Positions 40,916 to 49,182 of a DNA stretch of 64,000 nucleotides are shown here, in pieces. Numbering within the stretch: position 1 is the first letter of the stretch; each line of letters opens with the position of its first letter. This DNA is from Butyrivibrio sp. WCD3002 (GTDB lineage Bacteria > Bacillota > Clostridia > Lachnospirales > Lachnospiraceae). A program made the translations under genes and the position numbers. A model generated the notes under the pieces. The model did not search any database and was not told the origin of the DNA. It saw only the letters and a program-made list of their open reading frames with translations. The stretch spans positions 1-64,000 of the forward strand of contig NZ_KE384155.1 in NCBI RefSeq assembly GCF_000424265.1, written 5' to 3'.

Positions 40916-41572
40916 TTACCTGAAATAGCTCAGCTTCTTCTCGATATAGCCAAACAGTAATGTGAGAAGGCCGCTGAATATGAGGTAGAATGCGCCTGTG
41001 TAGAACAAAGGCCAAATGATTCCGCTGCTCTTAATGAAGGCCTGACCGTTCCAGATGATCTCGTAAACGGCGATAACTCTTGCAAGAGAGGTATCCTTTA
41101 CAAGGGTGATGACCTCGTTTGAGATGGGCGGAACGATTCTTTTAATAACCTGAAGCAGGATAATCTTGCGGAAAATCTGGCTCTTGGACATACCAAGAAC
41201 CTGTCCGGCTTCGTACTGACCGACAGGTATTGACTGGATTCCGCCACGGTAAATCTCTGAAAAATAGCAGGCGTAATTTATTACGAAAGCCACCAGAGCT
41301 GCCAGAAATCTGCCTGAAGTGTTAGAACCCCATACATTTAGCCCCAGAAAAATACCGGGGCCATAGTAAATGATGAGGAGCTGAAGCATCAGCGGTGTTC
41401 CTCGTATGATCCATATTATAAATCGTATGGGATATTTGATCACGGCTGTTTTACTCATGGAGCCGAAGCTGATGAGCAGTCCCAGCGGCAGAGAAAAAAG
41501 CAGCGTCAAAACAAAAAGCTTAATTGTTCCCAGAAACCCTTCCAAGAGGGATAAGGTAACAGTCCAAAACAT
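40916..41572 (-). CDS. Polar amino acid ABC transporter, permease
   Basis: This 218-residue HisM/GlnP-type permease has five helices, the entry motif RGTPLMLQLLIIYYG and the EAA loop EAGQVLGMSKSQIFRKIILL. A single permease gene implies a homodimer. It lies between the binding-protein and ATPase genes, all on the minus strand, in the order binding protein, permease, ATPase. Confidence 0.9.
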   Translation of the reverse strand: MFWTVTLSLLEGFLGTIKLFVLTLLFSLPLGLLISFGSMSKTAVIKYPIRFIIWIIRGTPLMLQLLIIYYGPGIFLGLNVWGSNTSGRFLAALVAFVINYACYFSEIYRGGIQSIPVGQYEAGQVLGMSKSQIFRKIILLQVIKRIVPPISNEVITLVKDTSLARVIAVYEIIWNGQAFIKSSGIIWPLFYTGAFYLIFSGLLTLLFGYIEKKLSYFR

Positions 41573-41595
41573 CTAAAAAATTACTCCTCTATCAA

Positions 41596-42387
41596 TTACT
41601 GTGCGATCAGTGCATCCTGAACGCCATAAGTCTTGGCGATATCAATCATTGATCCGTCTTTATAAAATGCTGCAAGCTGATCGTTGATGTAAGCAGCAAG
41701 ATCAGAACCCTTGCGGCATCCGATACCGTATTCCTCGGTAGTAAGCTCTACAGTGTGTGTAAGATCTGCGTAGCTTGTTCCCTCACCTACCATAGCGCCT
41801 GCCATAAGAAGGTCGATGATGCATGCGCCTGATGTGCCTGCGTCTACTTCCATAACGGCATCAGCCTGTGATGTGAGAGAGGTGTACTCAAAACCGTTGT
41901 CGATAGCAGCCTGCTCACCTGCTGAACCGGACTCAACTGCAAAGCTGAGACCTGCTACAGAATCCTTGTCGCTGTAGGAAGCTGCGTCAGCAGCGGGTAC
42001 AACTACTACCTGAGCATTGTTAAGGTAAGGCTTTGTGCACTCCATTGCACTTGTAACCTCACTTGTGAGGGTCATTCCGTTCCAAACAACGTCGATTGAC
42101 TTATTCTCAAGCTCAAGAATCTTGTTGTCCCAGTCGATCTCAACGAATTCAACCTTAACGCCAAGAGATTCAGCTACCTTTGAAGCCATATCAGCGTCAA
42201 AGCCGATCCAGTTGCCATTATCATCCTTGTAATCCATGGGTGCGAAATCTGTGATTCCAACGATAAGTGTGCCCTTGTCCTTGATGTAGCTAAGGTCACT
42301 GTCAGCAGATGATGCGCTTTTGCCGCATCCTGTCATGCTCATTACCATTACAACCGCCATTGCCATAGCGAGTATCTTCTTTTTCAT
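41596..42387 (-). CDS. Amino acid ABC transporter substrate-binding lipoprotein
   Basis: This 263-residue protein has a lipoprotein signal with lipobox MSMTGC, then a bacterial extracellular solute-binding family 3 domain (GTLIVGITDFAPMDYKDDNG; WIGFDADMASKVAESLGVKV). Family 3 proteins bind polar amino acids. The start at 42387 follows GAGGAGG; the longer frame to 42432 is rejected. It is the first gene of the transporter operon. The ligand is not evident. Confidence 0.9.
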   Translation of the reverse strand: MKKKILAMAMAVVMVMSMTGCGKSASSADSDLSYIKDKGTLIVGITDFAPMDYKDDNGNWIGFDADMASKVAESLGVKVEFVEIDWDNKILELENKSIDVVWNGMTLTSEVTSAMECTKPYLNNAQVVVVPAADAASYSDKDSVAGLSFAVESGSAGEQAAIDNGFEYTSLTSQADAVMEVDAGTSGACIIDLLMAGAMVGEGTSYADLTHTVELTTEEYGIGCRKGSDLAAYINDQLAAFYKDGSMIDIAKTYGVQDALIAQ

Positions 42388-42470
42388 AATACAATTCCTC
42401 CTCAAAAATTTAGTCTTGTAACACTTTACCACACTAAAATCTAATTGTAAACATAAGTTTTAACAAAAAA

Positions 42471-42502
42471 GCATTCTCTCCTAAAAAATAAAGAGAGAAT
42501 GC
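42471..42502 (-). terminator. Terminator of the alpha-L-fucosidase gene
   Basis: GCATTCTCTC and GAGAGAATGC pair. On the minus strand the stem is followed by TTTTTTG. Confidence 0.85.
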
Positions 42503-42581
42503 CTTATTTTATAGCTTTTATTATGAATAATTGACGATAAAGCCTTTCAGATTAAGAGCCGGAGCGGGCAGTTTATGAAAA

Positions 42582-44027
42582 TCAGAAACTGATCTTAAGT
42601 GCTCCCGGCATATGAGTGTCGCGTCTTTCGGGAAGATCAACAACCAAAACTCCTGAATGCTGTGAGAAGGTCACGTTGCCGCAGCCAAGATACTCTACGT
42701 TTTTAACCTCTTCCTCTGGCTTTAATGAGGTGATAACCGCTGTGTTTCTGCCTTCGTTTTTCATTACAAAGGCGTAGAGAGTACCGTCTTTTTGTACAAA
42801 ACGGAAATCGTCGTCATTCCAGTCAACCTGATCCTCGCGGAAGCCGTCGATGATTACGCTGGCATGGCCTTCACCTGATACGCGGAAAGGTCTTGTGCCA
42901 TAGACAGCTTCGCCGTTTACTGCAAACCAGTCGGTAAGTTCAGACAGGATGTATTCTGCCTCTTCGTCGATGGTTCCGTCCGGGCGCTGCAGAATGTTCA
43001 ACAGCATAGTGCCGTTTTTAGCGATGGAATCAATGAGGATATCGATGATGTGACGAGGCTTTTTATAAATAGCCTTTTTATCGTAGAACCATCCGCCGAT
43101 GCAGGTCTCAGACTGCCACGGTACAGGGGAGATGTCGGGAAGCTGGCTTCGCTCGATATCAAGGGTTCCAACGGTATAGATGTTCTCATTGCGGTTTTTC
43201 TGAGTGTAGATGGCCTGGTTTTTGCCATGGAGCTTCTCAGAGGTGTTATAAAGGTGCGCAACAGCATCAAGACCATAGCGGTAAAGGCTGTTGTCATCGG
43301 GAATATCGTTGTCCTCAAAAGGAAGAGAGCTGTCGGAGTAGAGCATATCGGGCTGGTAAAGGTCAATAATTTCGTGCATTACTTTCAACCAGTACTCATG
43401 AAAAGCGGAGTTCTGTGTAAGCCATACCCACTTGTCCTCCTCGCCTTCCTTAGCCACGTGCTCATAATTGTCATGATAAAAATCGCGGTATGCGGGATCA
43501 TTTCCATCATAGGGAATTCCCTTGTAGGGGCCGTAGGAATCGGAACCTTTGTTGGAGCGCCACCATGCAAAGGATGCGCCAAGATGCTCAGTTAAGCCAA
43601 AGGGCAGATTGTATTTTTTCGCAGCTTCCTTCCAAAGACCGCAGATATCCTTGTGAGGTCCCACCTCCACGCTGTTGAAGCGATTTAATTTAGAAGCATA
43701 GTTGAAGAAATGATCATGGTGAGAAGCCTGTGCCACGAAAAATCTGGCACCTGCCTTGTAGTATTTCTCCATAAGAGCATCGGGATCGAAGTTCTCTGCC
43801 TTCCACAGAGCGCAGATGTCCTTATATCCGAATTTTGAGGGATGACCGTAGGTACGAAGATGATATTCATACTGGTCAGTGCCCTGGATGTACATATTTC
43901 TGGCATACCAGTCGCCGCACATGGGAACGGACTGGGGACCCCAGTGACTCCAGATACCGAATTTCGCATCGCGGAACCAGTCGGGACATTCGTGTTTTTT
44001 AAGTGATTCAAAGCTGGCTTCAAACAT
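42582..44027 (-). CDS. Alpha-L-fucosidase, GH29
   Basis: This 481-residue protein matches GH29: opening FGIWSHWGPQSVPMCGDWYA, barrel segments FVAQASHHDHFFNYAS and GLTEHLGASFAWW, nucleophile Asp near 231 in DMLYSDSSLPFED, and NGTMLLNILQRPDGTID before a C-terminal beta domain. It removes alpha-L-fucose from glycans. There is no signal peptide, so it acts on imported fucosylated oligosaccharides. It is transcribed alone toward the amino-acid transporter and ends in a terminator. Confidence 0.92.
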   Translation of the reverse strand: MFEASFESLKKHECPDWFRDAKFGIWSHWGPQSVPMCGDWYARNMYIQGTDQYEYHLRTYGHPSKFGYKDICALWKAENFDPDALMEKYYKAGARFFVAQASHHDHFFNYASKLNRFNSVEVGPHKDICGLWKEAAKKYNLPFGLTEHLGASFAWWRSNKGSDSYGPYKGIPYDGNDPAYRDFYHDNYEHVAKEGEEDKWVWLTQNSAFHEYWLKVMHEIIDLYQPDMLYSDSSLPFEDNDIPDDNSLYRYGLDAVAHLYNTSEKLHGKNQAIYTQKNRNENIYTVGTLDIERSQLPDISPVPWQSETCIGGWFYDKKAIYKKPRHIIDILIDSIAKNGTMLLNILQRPDGTIDEEAEYILSELTDWFAVNGEAVYGTRPFRVSGEGHASVIIDGFREDQVDWNDDDFRFVQKDGTLYAFVMKNEGRNTAVITSLKPEEEVKNVEYLGCGNVTFSQHSGVLVVDLPERRDTHMPGALKISF

Positions 44028-44157
44028 ATTTAAATTCCTCTCTTAAGAAAGTTTAGTGTCATACGAGTATAATTTTAGCGCATTTATTTTTGGAAAAATA
44101 TAGTAAATATTGTTCCAAAAATGGGGATATTTTCATAGGTGCAATGATGTGAAAATC

Positions 44158-44187
44158 ATGTCAATAAGCAGCTTTTTGTTTTATAAT
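44158..44187 (+). promoter_or_regulatory. Promoter of the serine dehydratase operon
   Basis: -35-like ATGTCA (44158-44163), 18-bp spacer, -10 TATAAT (44182-44187). Confidence 0.5.
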
Positions 44188-44204
44188 TAGAGAGGAATTT
44201 GACG

Positions 44205-44233
44205 TAAAAGCGAAAGCATAAATTTCGCTTTTA
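44205..44233 (+). promoter_or_regulatory. Leader hairpin before sdaAB
   Basis: TAAAAGCGAAA (44205-44215) pairs perfectly with TTTCGCTTTTA (44223-44233), ending 7 bases before the AAAGGAGAG ribosome site. It might protect the mRNA or set translation. Confidence 0.45.
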
Positions 44234-44256
44234 ATAATAAAGGAGAGACTGTAAAC

Positions 44257-44925
44257 GTGAATGTTTTTGACATTATCGGCCCTGTAATGATCGGGCCTTC
44301 AAGTTCACATACTGCAGGAGCGGTGCGGCTTGGAAGAGTTGTGAATAAGCTAATCGATGACAGACCGCTAAAAAAGCTGGAGATTACCTTGTCGGGTTCT
44401 TTTGCAAAAACCTATAAGGGCCATGGAACCGACAGAGCTTTGCTTGCGGGAATAATGGGATATAAGAGCTATTCCCCGGAAATCAGGGACGCCCACGAGA
44501 TTGCCAGGAAACGTGGAATCGACTACACCTTTTTAAAGGAAAATATAAAGGGAGCCCATCCAAACACAGCGCGGATTCAGTATTTTCTTGAGGACGGCAC
44601 TGCGGGTGTTATGCAGGGTGCCAGTATCGGCGGTGGCAATATTCTTGTTCAGCAGATAAATGGAATGAATGTTGATTTTAACGGGGAGAACACCACTATT
44701 CTTGTTATGCACGAAGATAAGCCCGGTGTAATCGCCAGTGTGACCAACATGATGCACTGGGAGTACGAGGACCTCAACATCTCCAATTTTCATCTTTCAA
44801 GGCAGGAAAAGGGCGGCGAAGCCATCATGACTATCGAGATAGACGGCCTTCCGCCTGAGACAATTGTTGATGAGATAAGAGGAATCGAGCATGTAAAAAA
44901 TGCGATTCTGATAAGGCGAGTGTGA
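44257..44925 (+). CDS. sdaAB: L-serine dehydratase beta subunit
   Basis: The 222-residue subunit has the N-terminal signature FDIIGPVMIGPSSSHTAGAV and a C-terminal ACT-like domain (VMHEDKPGVIASVTNMMHWE). With the alpha subunit it converts L-serine to pyruvate and ammonia using an oxygen-sensitive 4Fe-4S cluster. The start is GTG at 44257 with AAAGGAGAG. The alpha-subunit gene follows after 74 bases. Confidence 0.95.
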   Translation: MNVFDIIGPVMIGPSSSHTAGAVRLGRVVNKLIDDRPLKKLEITLSGSFAKTYKGHGTDRALLAGIMGYKSYSPEIRDAHEIARKRGIDYTFLKENIKGAHPNTARIQYFLEDGTAGVMQGASIGGGNILVQQINGMNVDFNGENTTILVMHEDKPGVIASVTNMMHWEYEDLNISNFHLSRQEKGGEAIMTIEIDGLPPETIVDEIRGIEHVKNAILIRRV

Positions 44926-44999
44926 GTACAAATATGATTTTAAGAATCCGCATTGGCTGTGGATTCCGAGAGAATATCTATGATTTAGGAGCTTAGATA

Positions 45000-45881
45000 A
45001 TGCTTAAATATAATTCTGTAAACGAGCTTGCTCTCGAAGCTGAAAAAAGAGGCATCAAAATAAGTGAGCTTGCAATTGAGGATCAGGCTAAAAGCATGGA
45101 GATATCCACGCAGGAGCTCTATGAAAAAATGGAAATCAATTTTGAAGTAATGAAGCAGTCTGTAATCGATGGCATGAAGAAGGATCAAAAGTCCATGTCA
45201 GGCCTTACAGGCGGAGAAGGTTTCCTTATGAATTCCTATGCACAAAGCAGCGGCGGAGGCCTTTGCGGGGACTTTTTATCCAAGGCTATTGCAAGAGCCC
45301 TTGCCGTTGCCGGATGCAATGCCTCCATGGGAAGAATTGTCGCTGCTCCAACTGCAGGAAGCTGCGGAATTTTGCCGGGCTGCCTTGTATCACTTTATGA
45401 AGACAGGAATTTTGATGAAAAGACCCTGATAATGTCCATGTTTACAGCCGGCGCTGTGGGGATGGTAATTGCGAACCGCGCCAGCATTGCAGGAGCAGAG
45501 GGCGGATGTCAGGCTGAGTGCGGAAGTGCCGCAGCAATGGCGGCCGCTGCGCTTGTAGAGGTCATGGGCGGATCACCGTCAGCATGTGCCGACGCCTGCG
45601 CTATGGCGCTGTCTAATCAGATGGGACTTGTTTGCGACCCGGTAGCCGGGCTTGTGGAGATTCCCTGCATAAAGCGAAATGTGTCGGGACTTGTTATCGC
45701 CTTTTCCTGCGCAGATATGACTCTTGCCGGAATCAGAGCGAAGATTCCCTGCGATGAATGTATTGATGCCATGAAAGAAGTTGGCGATGCCATGGCCACA
45801 ACACTCAAAGAAACCGCAGGAGGCGGTCTTGCCACCACACCTACGGGAATTAAGCTGAAGGAGAAGGTGTTCGCTGAGTAG
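45000..45881 (+). CDS. sdaAA: L-serine dehydratase alpha subunit
   Basis: The 293-residue catalytic subunit has the cluster-binding cysteines and Ser-binding loops in CNASMGRIVAAPTAGSCGIL, AECGSAAAMAAAALVEVMGG and QMGLVCDPVAGLVEIPCIKR. The two-subunit form is typical of Clostridia. It acts in serine fermentation or nitrogen supply. Ribosome site: TTTAGGAG. Two REP-like units follow the stop codon within 5 bases. Confidence 0.95.
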   Translation: MLKYNSVNELALEAEKRGIKISELAIEDQAKSMEISTQELYEKMEINFEVMKQSVIDGMKKDQKSMSGLTGGEGFLMNSYAQSSGGGLCGDFLSKAIARALAVAGCNASMGRIVAAPTAGSCGILPGCLVSLYEDRNFDEKTLIMSMFTAGAVGMVIANRASIAGAEGGCQAECGSAAAMAAAALVEVMGGSPSACADACAMALSNQMGLVCDPVAGLVEIPCIKRNVSGLVIAFSCADMTLAGIRAKIPCDECIDAMKEVGDAMATTLKETAGGGLATTPTGIKLKEKVFAE

Positions 45882-45885
45882 AGTG

Positions 45886-45965
45886 TGCCACCGGGGACGG
45901 TTCTTTTTGGCACGCGGTGCCACCGGGGACGGTTCTTTTTGGCATGGAACCGTGCCTAGTGGCAT
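45886..45965. repeat. Tandem REP-like units (copies 5 and 6) plus a partial unit
   Basis: Complete units at 45886-45912 and 45918-45944 stand in the same direction. A degenerate inverted partial (GGAACCGTGCCTAGTGGCAT) follows at 45946-45965. The cluster fills the whole gap between the convergent sdaAA gene and the next minus-strand gene. Confidence 0.85.
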
Positions 45966-45972
45966 GCTCACA

Positions 45973-46818
45973 TCATAGTGCAGCACTGAAAACATCGATT
46001 TCAGAGATAAGCGCTCCGGAATCGTCGTAGATTTCAAGGATGACATCGTGAACTTCCTTATTGCTGGTATAAATTCTGACTTTCCAGCCCTCGAGGAGCT
46101 TTGGAATATCAGCAGAGTAGTAGAGGCCATCCTCATCTATCATGTGAAACAGATATTTATCATCATCGGCCAGAGGAATGTCGAAGGAATATTCTTTACC
46201 TAATTCTTCAGGCTTCACCATAGCCGTGCCCCATACGCTTGTCTTGCGGTTTTCCGTGGTATCCCGGATGATCCAAACACTCGATTCTCTGACATCATCT
46301 ACAATTGATATGTTTATTTTCTGAGTGAATTTTTTCACAGCTTCTGAGAAGGCCGTTCTGGTATTGGCATCCATACGCAGATCCCAGGCACCGTCCGGCT
46401 TTTTATCCCACATCAACTCCGCAGAGTAGCTGCTGTTGTCCATAAAACCATCCATTACATTCGAACCGGCGGCCTTGTGCCTTACGAATTGACAGCCCTC
46501 TAACAGCTTTAGAGTTTCGTTGTATTCTGCACCGATTATCTCAACCTCAGTAACTACCTGCTGTTTTAGCTCTTTATCAAAAATATCAGTTTCCGCGTAG
46601 TATTTCTTATCTTTTTTTCTGATAGTGTATTGGTCATAAATGTAGCCATAATCAAAGCGCTGGGTCCCGGTCAGATAGGTGGCCCTGGTAATCTCGTAGA
46701 GCTTTGGATCTGTTCCAACTTCATAGGTCTTAAAAAAGCGCATATAAACAAATCTCCCTGTGAAAATCAACGCAATCAGAATGATTATGATAAAAATGAC
46801 AATTTTGAGTTTTTTCAT
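45973..46818 (-). CDS. Membrane-anchored protein of unknown function
   Basis: The protein has 281 residues: an N-terminal uncleaved anchor (KIVIFIIIILIALIFTGRFVY without a lipobox) and an extracytoplasmic beta-rich domain (TYLTGTQRFDYGYIYDQYTI; YYAETDIFDKE; DGAWDLRMDANTRTAFSEAV). No enzyme motif is seen and no family is recognised. It stands alone between two clusters of REP-like repeats. Confidence 0.65.
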   Translation of the reverse strand: MKKLKIVIFIIIILIALIFTGRFVYMRFFKTYEVGTDPKLYEITRATYLTGTQRFDYGYIYDQYTIRKKDKKYYAETDIFDKELKQQVVTEVEIIGAEYNETLKLLEGCQFVRHKAAGSNVMDGFMDNSSYSAELMWDKKPDGAWDLRMDANTRTAFSEAVKKFTQKINISIVDDVRESSVWIIRDTTENRKTSVWGTAMVKPEELGKEYSFDIPLADDDKYLFHMIDEDGLYYSADIPKLLEGWKVRIYTSNKEVHDVILEIYDDSGALISEIDVFSAAL

Positions 46819-46884
46819 TATTTCCCCCTAAAAGAAACGAACAACAAAACGTCTCTACATTTATATGCCAACTGTGTATGTTCG

Positions 46885-46977
46885 TGCCACTGGGGACGGT
46901 TCTTTTTGGCACGGGGGATCACTCACGCATGGCGTGCCAAAGAGAACCGTCCCCGGTGGCATGGTCCCCAATGGCAT
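46885..46977. repeat. Head-to-head REP-like pair (copies 7 and 8) plus a partial unit
   Basis: Units at 46885-46911 and 46935-46961 are inverted copies (one with CTGGGGAC) separated by 23 bases. A partial copy (GGTCCCCAATGGCATGC) follows. They lie upstream of the riboswitch and upstream of the minus-strand gene at 45973, so here they are not at a gene end. Confidence 0.85.
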
Positions 46978-47082
46978 GCCCACTAACTATATGAAAAACT
47001 GATGACTTGTGTTATTATGGACACGAGATTTTCCGAAGCGATAATGAATATCAGTTTTAGAAAATCCACAACTTAATTAGAC

Positions 47083-47312
47083 GGAAGGTGTTTGTGGAAG
47101 GCGTTGCCTTTGCACAAGTGAAAAGGGAAGCGGGTGTGAATCCCGCACGATCTCGTCACCGTGTTTCGAGAATTTACTTTCATTACCACTGGATCAGAAT
47201 TGGTCTGGGAAGGGAGAGTGAATGCCGCGTGAATCTGCGCGATATCGATCAGCCGGGAGACCTGCCTGTCGTCGTACATGGGAAACCGGGTCACGAGGAA
47301 TTGGCTGTACGA
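47083..47312 (+). ncRNA. Cobalamin riboswitch
   Basis: Conserved parts are visible in order: a GAAGGTG start, GGGAAGCGGGTGTGAATCCC with GCACG (the core arm), CTCGTCACCGTG in the place of the CCACTG box, and the B12 box AGCCGGGAGACCTGCC at 47251-47266. CGTAC and GTACG further pair around the end. It heads the cbiK-to-cobS run and should lower expression when adenosylcobalamin is plentiful. The exact ends are approximate. Confidence 0.9.
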
Positions 47313-47364
47313 AACTATTTTGGTAAATGCTATCCGGCATTTGCCTTGTCGTTTTGTGTCAAAA

Positions 47365-47426
47365 AATCTTCGCCTTCGGCGAAGATTATCCATAGCTGAG
47401 AAAATAGCCTTCAGCAATTTTCTCAG
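47365..47426 (+). promoter_or_regulatory. Two hairpins, probable riboswitch expression platform
   Basis: AATCTTCGCC-TTC-GGCGAAGATT (47365-47387) and CTGAGAAAAT with ATTTTCTCAG (47396-47426) are two perfect stems. Neither is followed by a T-run. They lie between the aptamer and the AGGAGG of cbiK, suggesting translational rather than termination control. Confidence 0.55.
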
Positions 47427-47481
47427 GAATAATTCATCTAAGATCCCACATCCCCATGAGAACAAATAGGAGGCATATATT

Positions 47482-49176
47482 ATGAAAAAAAAGGTACTTG
47501 CAGTGATAATGACTGCAGCACTGGTCATGTCCGCAGCAGGATGTGGCAACAAGGATGCGGCTAACACCGCAGAAACAGAGGCAGTGGCAACTGAGGAGGT
47601 TACAGAAGCTGCCGAAGAAACAGAAGAGGTAGCTGAGGAAACCGCAGAGGAGCCCGAAGAAACCGAGGAAGTAGCAGAAGAAGCAGAAGAGACAGCAGAT
47701 GCAAGCGAGAGCGCAGGTCTTGAGGATGGCACATACACTGCTACATTTACAACAGACAGCAGCATGTTCCACATCAATGAAGCTTATGACAATAAGGGAA
47801 CACTTACAGTGGAGAACGGAGAGATGACAATTCACATCACTCTTCCTTCACAGAACATCGTTAATCTTTTCCCGGGAACAGCTGAGGATGCCCAGAAGGA
47901 CGGTGCAGAGCTTCTTCAGCCCACAACAGACACAGTTACCTATGATGATGGAACAACAGAGGAAGTAAATGGCTTCGATGTTCCGGTTCCTGCAATAGGC
48001 GAGCCCTTCCAGCTTGCACTTATCGGTACAAAGGGCAAGTGGTATGACCACGAGGTTACAGTTTCAGAAGTAACCGAAGGCGAAGGTGATGCGGAAGGAA
48101 GCAGTGAAGATATGGCGGCAGCAAAGGAAGTAGCAGATCTTATCGATTCTATATACGTTCAGACCCGCGATGAAAACACAGATGAGCTTTGCGCTAAGGC
48201 TAAGGAAGCCTGGGATGCCCTTACAGATGAGCAGAAGGAGCTTGTAGAGGGGGAAGAAGCAGATCCTGACTATTTCGGAAGAGATACCGGCGATGCTTCA
48301 AAGGATGATCCGCTTAACAGCGACGACATCGGCGAGAACGAGCTTCTCGTTGTAAGTTTTGGTACATCCTTTAATGACAGCAGGGCTGAGGATATCGGTG
48401 GTATCGAAAAAGCTCTCCAGAAGGCATATCCCGACTGGTCAGTAAGAAGAGCCTTCACAGCTCAGATCATCATTAACCACGTTCAGGCAAGAGATGATGA
48501 AAAGATTGACAACGTAGAGCAGGCGCTTGAAAGAGCAGTAGAGAACGGTGTTAAGAACCTTGTAGTACAGCCCACACACCTTATGCACGGTGCTGAGTAC
48601 GATGAGCTTAACGATGTTCTTGATGGATACAAGGACAAGTTTGAGTCAGTTGCAGTAGCTGAGCCTCTTCTTGGCGAGGTTGGTTCTGATGCAACTATCA
48701 TCAATGAAGATAAGAAGGCAGTAGCTGAGGCAATCACAGCAGAGGCAGTAAAAGAGGCAGGTTATGACAGCCTTGATGCAGCAAAAGAAGATGGTGTAGC
48801 TTTTGTTTTCATGGGCCACGGTACATCTCATACAGCTAACGTTTCCTACAGCCAGATGCAGACACAGATGAACGAACTCTCCTATGAGAACGTATTCATC
48901 GGAACAGTAGAGGGTCTTCCTGCTGAGACAGAGCTTTCTGCTGTTATCGACAGTGTTAAGAGTGCAGGCTACAAAAAGGTTATCCTTCGTCCCCTTATGG
49001 TTGTTGCAGGTGATCATGCAAATAACGATATGGCAGGCGATGACGATGATACCTGGAAGAGCGGATTCCTTGCAGACGGATCCTTTGACAGTGTAGATTG
49101 TCAGATCTCAGGTCTTGGAAGAATCGAGGCTGTTCAGGAGCTTTATGTAAAACACACAGGTGAAGTTATCAAGTAA
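47482..49176 (+). CDS. cbiK: Extracytoplasmic CbiK-type cobaltochelatase lipoprotein
   Basis: The 564-residue protein has a lipoprotein signal with lipobox SAAGC (Cys21) and a Glu/Ala-rich linker (about residues 30-78). A beta-rich domain (residues 81-205, GTYTATFTTDSSMFHINEAY) and a helical segment follow, then a CbiK domain (residues 287-564). CbiK inserts Co2+ into sirohydrochlorin. Both expected metal-binding histidines remain (QPTHLMHGAEYD near 365 and FMGHGTSH near 446), as does the opening VVSFGTSFNDSR. The lipobox places it outside the membrane, unlike the cytoplasmic biosynthetic enzyme, so it may load or capture external tetrapyrroles. It is first after the riboswitch and 6 bases before a binding-protein gene. 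Confidence 0.88.
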   Translation: MKKKVLAVIMTAALVMSAAGCGNKDAANTAETEAVATEEVTEAAEETEEVAEETAEEPEETEEVAEEAEETADASESAGLEDGTYTATFTTDSSMFHINEAYDNKGTLTVENGEMTIHITLPSQNIVNLFPGTAEDAQKDGAELLQPTTDTVTYDDGTTEEVNGFDVPVPAIGEPFQLALIGTKGKWYDHEVTVSEVTEGEGDAEGSSEDMAAAKEVADLIDSIYVQTRDENTDELCAKAKEAWDALTDEQKELVEGEEADPDYFGRDTGDASKDDPLNSDDIGENELLVVSFGTSFNDSRAEDIGGIEKALQKAYPDWSVRRAFTAQIIINHVQARDDEKIDNVEQALERAVENGVKNLVVQPTHLMHGAEYDELNDVLDGYKDKFESVAVAEPLLGEVGSDATIINEDKKAVAEAITAEAVKEAGYDSLDAAKEDGVAFVFMGHGTSHTANVSYSQMQTQMNELSYENVFIGTVEGLPAETELSAVIDSVKSAGYKKVILRPLMVVAGDHANNDMAGDDDDTWKSGFLADGSFDSVDCQISGLGRIEAVQELYVKHTGEVIK

Positions 49177-49182
49177 TTAAAC

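Noticed and set aside
47581..47700. Glu-rich repeat in CbiK as a tandem-repeat element
   Set aside because: Codon-level repetition from a low-complexity linker; no DNA-level repeat unit is preserved.
47073..47835. Minus-strand Ser/Ala/Val-rich frames over the riboswitch and CbiK start
   Set aside because: They are the antisense of the Glu-rich linker and cross the riboswitch; no start signals.
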